Source: Pararhodospirillum photometricum DSM 122 (GTDB taxonomy: Bacteria; Pseudomonadota; Alphaproteobacteria; Rhodospirillales; Rhodospirillaceae). Taken from it: 38,908 bases of DNA. Position 1 is the first letter of the stretch. Every line of letters starts with the position of its first letter. The notes beneath the pieces are model-generated. The model worked only from the letters and a program-made list of their open reading frames with translations. It had not been told where the DNA came from and did not search any database. Location: NCBI RefSeq assembly GCF_000284415.1, contig NC_017059.1, positions 2,921,528 to 2,960,435 on the forward strand, read 5' to 3'. Below are positions 34,368 through 38,908 of the stretch, piece after piece. A program made the translations under genes and the position numbers.

Positions 34368-34812
34368 ATGACATGCCGCCATGAATTTCAGAATCCTTTT
34401 GATCAAGGATACTTTGAATCAGAAGATTTGATGGCTTTTGGCTTTAAAAAATTGGTAAAATGTAAAGATAGCAAAGAATTCAACGATTATTGGTTTAAAT
34501 AATATAGAAATAGGAAGCAATGTTCGCATTGACGGCAATGTTGTTATATCGTCATATTCAGGATATATTTCGATTGGCAACTACATTCACATAGGAAGTG
34601 GCTGTTATATCGGATGTTCTGGGGGTGTAACCTTATCAGATTTTTCTGGACTATCACAAGATGTTAAAATTTATTCTAGTTCAGATGACTATTCAGGAAA
34701 ATCACTAACAAATCCTACTGTTCCACACAATTATTTGAATGTGAAGGTTGCCCATGTTTTTTTAGGAAAACATGTTATTATTGGGTCTGGAAGCGTTATA
34801 TTGCCTGGAGAG
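34368..34812 (+). pseudogene. Broken hexapeptide O-acetyltransferase (WbbJ/LbH type)
   Basis: Starting at ATG 34368 (AAGGAGGG upstream), frame one reads NPFDQGYFESEDLMAFGFKK and stops at 34500-34502. From about 34459 the next frame continues as NVKIAKNSTIIGLNNIEIGS, then SNVRIDG, IGNYIHIGSGCYIG, DFSGLSQDVKIYSSSDDYSG, LTNPTVPHNYLNVKVAHVF and LGKHVIIGSGSVILPG, the left-handed beta-helix of a sugar acetyltransferase, including the usual NPTVP. A net two-base loss near 34453-34461 explains the break. The last 30-40 residues of the family are missing, replaced by unrelated sequence. The DNA is much richer in A and T than its surroundings, suggesting transfer followed by decay. Confidence 0.75.
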
Positions 34813-34956
34813 AATGAGGCACTTAAAGGATACATTGTCACCACGTCCTATTTTTCTACACCAGCCCAGGCTTCGGCAGCAAAATCCGATCGTGTGGTGT
34901 TGGTGGATGGGGACGAGTTGATCCGATGGCACCGCGAAGAGCGTGTGACTAGGTAA
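34813..34956 (+). pseudogene. C-terminal fragment resembling an Mrr-type restriction endonuclease
   Basis: In the same frame as the acetyltransferase remnant, after VILPG, the sequence changes to NEALKGYIVTTSYFSTPAQA, then SDRVVLVDGDELIRWHREERV and a stop at 34956. The pattern (I/V)TTSxFS...A...(R/I)VVL(V/I)DGxxL matches, from memory, the end of the Mrr catalytic domain. GC content rises again here. It is a tail of about 47 residues without the catalytic core, so it cannot cut DNA. The identification is moderate; that it is a fusion scar is clearer than its family. Confidence 0.5.
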
Positions 34957-34978
34957 CGACCGAGGCAGGAGGCCAGCC

Positions 34979-35317
34979 ATGAGCGCATCCGCAATCCTCA
35001 AGCTCCAGCGATCCGGCTTCACCCAAGAGCAGGTCGAAGCCCTGGCCGAGTTCATGGACACCCAAGCCGCCAGCAAGGCGGACCTGGAGGCCGTGGCGCA
35101 TCGGCTTGAGACGAAGATCACCGATGTGAGGAACGAGCTAAAGGCCGACATCGCGGAGGCAAGGACCGAGACCAAGGCGGGGCTCGCAGAAACCAAAGCC
35201 GACCTGAAAGCCGAAATGGCGGCGGTGCGCGTCGATGTGATCCGATGGGTTGTTGGCCTGTCGATGGCCCAGCTCGCGTTGATGGTTGGGATTTTGGTCA
35301 AGGTGATGGGTAATTAG
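34979..35317 (+). CDS. Coiled-coil protein with C-terminal membrane anchor (DUF1640-like)
   Basis: A 112-residue protein with ATG 34979 behind GCAGGAGG. Residues about 5-25 (LKLQRSGFTQEQVEALAEFM) are the opening helix of DUF1640-like proteins, about 30-85 is a heptad-rich, Ala/Glu/Lys-rich coiled coil with repeated KADL/KAEM segments, and about 88-109 is a hydrophobic helix (WVVGLSMAQLALMVGILVKV). Such proteins are common in alphaproteobacteria and often occur in several copies. Function is not established. The family call is from memory and the anchor is predicted by eye. Confidence 0.75.
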   Translation: MSASAILKLQRSGFTQEQVEALAEFMDTQAASKADLEAVAHRLETKITDVRNELKADIAEARTETKAGLAETKADLKAEMAAVRVDVIRWVVGLSMAQLALMVGILVKVMGN

Positions 35318-35356
35318 TGGAATGCTTGTTTTTGTTCAACCTTATGAAGGATAACT

Positions 35357-35650
35357 ATGATGAATGAAGTTCTCAAGGAAGAAATTCTCAAGGAAGTGGC
35401 AAACCTTTTTGAGGGGCACACTAAGGTTGCCCAAGATACTATTATTGGTCTTCAAAAGGCCCTTTCCATAGTCTCCATTATTATTATAAAGCCGCTCATT
35501 GAAAAGGGCATCCTCTCAAAAGAAGAGGTTCTTTCAGCCCTTTCCAGCGGGATCAGCAGCGAAGGGGTAAGCGATGTGGAAGCGGAGTCGCGAAGTAATG
35601 CGCTTGCAAGAATCGTAAAAGTTGTTAACCGCGCTTTTGATCCGGATTAA
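35357..35650 (+). CDS. Hypothetical helical protein
   Basis: A 97-residue protein beginning MMNEVLKEEILKEVANLFEG with AAGGATAACT upstream, so a weak ribosome site. It appears all-helical, with a hydrophobic stretch ALSIVSIIIIKPLIEKGILS at about 35-54 and an acidic C-terminal part. I do not recognise a family. The 3' end overlaps a small convergent frame (35625-35777, minus strand) by 26 bases. Confidence 0.6.
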   Translation: MMNEVLKEEILKEVANLFEGHTKVAQDTIIGLQKALSIVSIIIIKPLIEKGILSKEEVLSALSSGISSEGVSDVEAESRSNALARIVKVVNRAFDPD

Positions 35651-35777
35651 ATAATTCGGCCAGAAAATCATCAAATTCATCATCGTCGTATTTGAATTTG
35701 GCCCATGCGGCCCGCCCAGTGCAGTTGCGCAAGACCGATACAAATTCCTCCAACGCGCTGGAGGCGCTCGCTTTCAT
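35625..35777 (-). CDS. Small hypothetical protein, second gene of a minus-strand pair
   Basis: A 50-residue frame starting MKASASSALEEFVSVLRNCT and ending FDDFLAELFNPDQKRG, with a run DDDEFDDF in its second half. It begins 10 bases after the stop of the upstream hypothetical gene on the same strand, so the pair could be co-translated. The ribosome site (TTGAGC) is weak. It overlaps the convergent helical gene. The composition looks protein-like, but I recognise no family. Confidence 0.45.
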   Translation of the reverse strand: MKASASSALEEFVSVLRNCTGRAAWAKFKYDDDEFDDFLAELFNPDQKRG

Positions 35778-35787
35778 AAGCTCAATT

Positions 35788-36291
35788 TCACGGCGCAATA
35801 ACGACCGCCCTTACCAAGTCTTCAACTGTCGGTGTGGAATCACTCCTTATAAAGCCAGCCGCCTTCTCAGCGTCTTCGGTAGGTAAGTCTCTAAGCCAAA
35901 CGATGGGGTATTCAACGACTTTCCCGTCTACGAATTCAAGCCGCCGAATTTCCTTGCGTTCCATAGTCTCTGGATCGAGAGCAAACGCCCGCGTGACATC
36001 TGCGTGAAACTCGGTGGAAATCAAGACACCCACTTCAAGTCTTGGGGGAGTCGGCCCAACAGAAAACACACACCGCAGTTCAGGTGCACACAGGCGCTCG
36101 GTGATATCAACGCCATCACCCCGGATTACCCGGACACGCGAACCTTCGCTAACCACCTTAACGCCCATCATCTCTTCCAGCGCCGCAGAGTTTTTGCGCA
36201 TAATTTCCCTCATTTCCTCGGTAATTTCCAGCGCCGAGCCATGGTTGGAGATGCCTATCTCCGCTGACCCCTGTTCCGCCTGATCGCTCAT
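35788..36291 (-). CDS. Hypothetical acidic protein
   Basis: A 167-residue protein from ATG 36291, with AGAGGGTGGG upstream; the three codons from GTG 36300 are less likely. The first half has a helical ALEITEEMREIMRKNSAALE, then a beta-rich region with VKVVSEGSRVRVIRGDGVD, CVFSVGPTPPRLEVGVLIST and FVDGKVVEYPIVWLRDLP, and ends SDSTPTVEDLVRAVVIAP. The codon use and charge pattern look like a real gene. No family is recognised. It precedes a 50-residue frame by 10 bases. Confidence 0.6.
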   Translation of the reverse strand: MSDQAEQGSAEIGISNHGSALEITEEMREIMRKNSAALEEMMGVKVVSEGSRVRVIRGDGVDITERLCAPELRCVFSVGPTPPRLEVGVLISTEFHADVTRAFALDPETMERKEIRRLEFVDGKVVEYPIVWLRDLPTEDAEKAAGFIRSDSTPTVEDLVRAVVIAP

Positions 36292-36311
36292 CACACCCAC
36301 CCTCTTCCCAA

Positions 36312-36336
36312 GCCCCGCCCAGCGCGGGGCTTTTTT
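36312..36336 (+). terminator. Rho-independent terminator-like hairpin
   Basis: GCCCCGC (36312-36318) and GCGGGGC (36324-36330) pair across five bases and are followed by six Ts on the plus strand. No plus-strand gene ends nearby, and on the minus strand the T-run is absent, so the transcript it ends is unclear. Confidence 0.6.
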
Positions 36337-36345
36337 GTTTATAGT

Positions 36346-36380
36346 GGGGTCTTGGGAGGCCCGCCTCCCCAGCCTTCCCT
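36346..36380. repeat. Dispersed palindromic element, copy G
   Basis: GGGAGGC (36354-36360) and GCCTCCC (36363-36369) pair across two bases; the flank GGGGTC on the left and AGCCTTCCC on the right place it in minus orientation. It lies 14 bases past the stop of the large repeat protein. Confidence 0.7.
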
Positions 36381-36383
36381 ATA

Positions 36384-38908
36384 TTAATTCAGTGAACTCA
36401 GCCCTTCGCTACGCAGCCGCTCCCGATACCCAGCCAGGAACGAGCGGAAATTGTCCGCCTGTGCCACCTTCTCGTTCAAGGTCCGATAATCCGGCAAACC
36501 GCGTTCACCCGGGCTGGTGATCAGGTCGAAGGCATCGTGCACCGAGGTGCCCTTGAGAACGTCCAGGTAGCGCCGGCGCAGCAAAGCCGCCTGAGGTTCG
36601 TCGCCGGCCAGGGTCAAGGCGGTGGCCCAGTCCAAGGTGCGCATGGCGTCGGCCTCACGCAGGGTCTGGCCGCGTTCCGGCGGCGGCACAAGGCGGCTGA
36701 TAGCGCGCGCCGCTTCCGGCCAGTTCTGGGCCTTCCAGTAGATTTCGGCGCGTAGCACCTGGGCATCGCGGGTGTTGTCGTCCTCCAGGCGGACGATGGC
36801 ATCGTTGGGTTTGCCGAGGTCGGCGAGGGCGCGTGCCTCCAGGTGGACGCGCTGGGCATTGAGCGCCTCGGGCAAGGTCCCGCCCTCGGTGGCGCGCAAG
36901 GTGTTGATGGCCTGCTCGGGCTGGTTGTTGAGGAGGCGCACCAGGGCGAGGCGGCTGCCCACCTTGGCTCGCTGTTCGCCCGGCTGGGGCAGGCGGGTTT
37001 GCACTTGGCGGTCCAGAAGCGCCGCTGCCTGTTCCAGAAGATCGACCTTGACCAGACGGTCGGCCAGCTTGCGAATCATCTCGTCGCCCTTGTCGCCGGC
37101 CGGCGTCAGTTCGCGGAACTCGTCGTAAAGCGCGATGGCCGTGATGGGCGACAAGGCGTCGGCGCCGCCCTTGAGGTACAGGTCCTCGAAGATCCGCGCC
37201 ATCTCGTCGCTGACCTCGGCGGTCTCGGGTCGGTTGGGGAAATAGGTGGCGGCCAACTTGAGCACGCGCAGCGCCGCGCCCGGATCGCGGTTTTCGCGAT
37301 GAAGGTCGGCGAGGCGGCGCAGGATCGAAAACTCGAACTCGTCGCCGCGCCAGGAGTAGCGCAGGTGGTCGAGCCCCTTGATCAGCTCGGGAATGCCAAT
37401 GCGCCCCAACTGCCGCTCCAACTCCAGGCGTCGGCGCTGGGAGAAGGGCGACCACTTGGGCGAATTCAGTTCCTCGGCCTTGTGGTAGGCGTCAAGCGCC
37501 GCATCGAAGGCACCGCGCGTTTCCTGGAACAGGCCGTCGAGGTAGGCCAACTGGGCCTGCTGGTGCACGGTGTTGGTGGGCTTGGTCGCCGCTTCCAGGA
37601 AATTATGGGCCGAGAGGTCGTTGGCGGCGGCAATCGCCGATTCGGCGGCGACCAGGGCCAGCGGTACCTTGAGGCTGTCGGGATAGGACCCAATGACGCC
37701 GCTGGTGGCATCAAGGGTCGAGGCCTGGATTTCGGGATTGCCCAGGCGGCTTTGGGCGGCGGCCCGCCAGAAGGCGGCCTCGTCCACGTCGGCGAGGCTG
37801 GGGTGGGCCAGATCTTCCACCGCTTCCGGGTAGCGCCCCATCAGGAATTCGGTGGCCCCGCGCAGGGCGCGGAAGGCTGGCCGGTTTTCCATGGTCTCGC
37901 TGGCGGCGGCGATGGTGCGCAGGATGCCCATGGCCTCGGCGGCGTAGCCGTTGGCAAACATGAAGCGCGCCAGTTCGAGCCGGGCTTCGTTGCGCCGGCT
38001 TTCGGGAGCGATCGACACCGCCTCCATCAAGGCATCGCGCCGCTCGTGGAAGGGTTCGTCGGGGTTGCCTCGCCAGCGTGGGATGTCAAAAATCGCCGAG
38101 AGCCCCTCGGACGGAGCGGCCAAGGCGACCCGCTCCAGGTCGCGCGACAGGCGCAAGCCGCCCTCGGCCGTCACCTCGACGCCCTGGCGGCTCGACGTGA
38201 CCTGAACCCCTTCACTGATCGGCTCGACCAAAACCCCCTGGGCCGTCACCGGCAGCACCACATCCGGGTAAGCCTGGGCGGGGTAGACGCCGTTGCCCAA
38301 CGGAATGACCGGCACCACGATCATGGTGTCGCCGACCTCCGGGTCCTTGACCTGAACGACGTTGCCGCCCTCGCTGACCGGCAGATAGAGCCGCGGGCCC
38401 ACCGGCGAGCGCGGTTGCGGCGTGACCTGGATGGGCGTGCGCGGCCGCAGGGACTGGCGCTGGAGATCCATGATCCACAGCAGACCCTCGCGGCGGAAGC
38501 TGGGGTTGAACGCCGGATCCACGATCAGGCGCACCGCCGTTGCCCCGGGCCCCACATCCACCTGTTCGGCGAACTTGACCGCCTGCCCCCCGGTCACCCG
38601 CAGCGCCCGGATATCGGCTTGCTGGTAGCGGTCGAACACCACCCACATGTAGCCGGCCCGCCGGAAGGCGGCGGCCGCGACCGGGCGATCCCAGGAGAAG
38701 GACACGGTATACAACTCGCCGCCGGCGCTGGGCGCGGCGGCCGTTTGCTGCGGCTCGCTCAACCGCTGTTCAACTCCGGGCACCGCTCCGGCCGGGGTAC
38801 CTCGGGTGACGAACGAGGGCGGGGGATCGCGGGGCGGTGGTTCCGACGAGGCGGCCGGCGCCGGCGCCGGCACGGCGGCCCGTCGCGAGGGCTCGGCTGC
38901 CGGCGGCG
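36384..38908 (-). CDS. Large TPR-like repeat protein, 5' end beyond window
   Basis: The frame is open to the window edge, so the N-terminus is missing; the visible part is about 840 residues. It begins with Pro/Ala-rich low-complexity sequence, then a beta-rich domain (LYTVSFSWDRPVAAAAFRRA, then VRLIVDP and RREGLLWIMDLQRQSLRP) that recalls AMIN-type envelope domains. From about residue 280 on it is all-helical with repeated TPR-like pairs (for example ARLELARFMFANGYAAEAMG, LAYLDGLFQETRGAFDAALD, and AEIYWKAQNWPEAARAISRL). It is probably an envelope or periplasmic scaffold protein; no signal peptide can be seen because the start is absent. The function is unknown. Confidence 0.8.
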   Translation of the reverse strand, partial: PPAAEPSRRAAVPAPAPAASSEPPPRDPPPSFVTRGTPAGAVPGVEQRLSEPQQTAAAPSAGGELYTVSFSWDRPVAAAAFRRAGYMWVVFDRYQQADIRALRVTGGQAVKFAEQVDVGPGATAVRLIVDPAFNPSFRREGLLWIMDLQRQSLRPRTPIQVTPQPRSPVGPRLYLPVSEGGNVVQVKDPEVGDTMIVVPVIPLGNGVYPAQAYPDVVLPVTAQGVLVEPISEGVQVTSSRQGVEVTAEGGLRLSRDLERVALAAPSEGLSAIFDIPRWRGNPDEPFHERRDALMEAVSIAPESRRNEARLELARFMFANGYAAEAMGILRTIAAASETMENRPAFRALRGATEFLMGRYPEAVEDLAHPSLADVDEAAFWRAAAQSRLGNPEIQASTLDATSGVIGSYPDSLKVPLALVAAESAIAAANDLSAHNFLEAATKPTNTVHQQAQLAYLDGLFQETRGAFDAALDAYHKAEELNSPKWSPFSQRRRLELERQLGRIGIPELIKGLDHLRYSWRGDEFEFSILRRLADLHRENRDPGAALRVLKLAATYFPNRPETAEVSDEMARIFEDLYLKGGADALSPITAIALYDEFRELTPAGDKGDEMIRKLADRLVKVDLLEQAAALLDRQVQTRLPQPGEQRAKVGSRLALVRLLNNQPEQAINTLRATEGGTLPEALNAQRVHLEARALADLGKPNDAIVRLEDDNTRDAQVLRAEIYWKAQNWPEAARAISRLVPPPERGQTLREADAMRTLDWATALTLAGDEPQAALLRRRYLDVLKGTSVHDAFDLITSPGERGLPDYRTLNEKVAQADNFRSFLAGYRERLRSEGLSSLN

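Overview
The window looks like chromosomal DNA of a GC-rich alphaproteobacterium of the Rhodospirillales, probably a Rhodospirillum/Pararhodospirillum-type organism. This is inferred from the recG-sdhE-mfd neighbourhood, a pyrB gene followed by a catalytically degenerate pyrC-like gene and plsY, a class I hybrid cluster protein under an NsrR-type regulator, and a feoABC operon. No rRNA, tRNA or CRISPR array was recognised.

Layout. 1-8029 is an accessory surface-type locus: the N-terminal 1344 codons of a giant DUF4347/repeat adhesin (partial at the window edge), a sulfotransferase just upstream of it, a DUF6916-like small protein behind a perfect FNR/CRP-type box, a GNAT acetyltransferase, and three tandem phage-tail-collar (MdpB-like) proteins. 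8288-11684 holds a solitary solute-binding protein divergent from an orphan membrane histidine kinase. 11833-16302 is an iron region: a Fur-box-like site overlaps the promoter of a PAS-PAS-GGDEF diguanylate cyclase that is translationally coupled to a stand-alone FeoA-domain protein, and this pair converges on feoA-feoB-feoC, which has its own Fur-like box. 16462-18122 carries a lone rfbC and an HEXXH metalloprotease-like protein. 18575-20765 is divergent hcp / nsrR with a promoter flanked by a repeated ATACCTATT operator candidate. 20766-24253 has a small hypothetical gene and the overlapping pyrB-pyrC'-plsY operon. 24405-27892 has a tiny membrane protein, a frameshifted PAS-PAS chemoreceptor, a secreted nuclease-fold protein and a DUF502 membrane protein. 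27951-34084 is the housekeeping block recG / sdhE-mfd. 34200-36300 is an AT-rich scar with a broken sugar O-acetyltransferase joined to what looks like a restriction-endonuclease tail, plus small hypothetical genes. 36384 to the end is a large repeat protein running off the window.

Threads across the window. (i) A dispersed 35-45 bp palindromic element recurs at seven intergenic places, sometimes acting like a terminator, once captured in the plsY reading frame and once sitting head-to-head between divergent genes. (ii) Regulation by oxygen, nitric oxide and iron is suggested at three promoters (FNR-type box, NsrR-type repeats, two Fur-type boxes). (iii) The best candidates for undescribed biology are the tail-collar/DUF6916/GNAT locus beside a giant adhesin whose N-terminal domain carries a caspase-like His/Cys pattern, and the putatively iron-controlled diguanylate cyclase coupled to a FeoA-domain partner.
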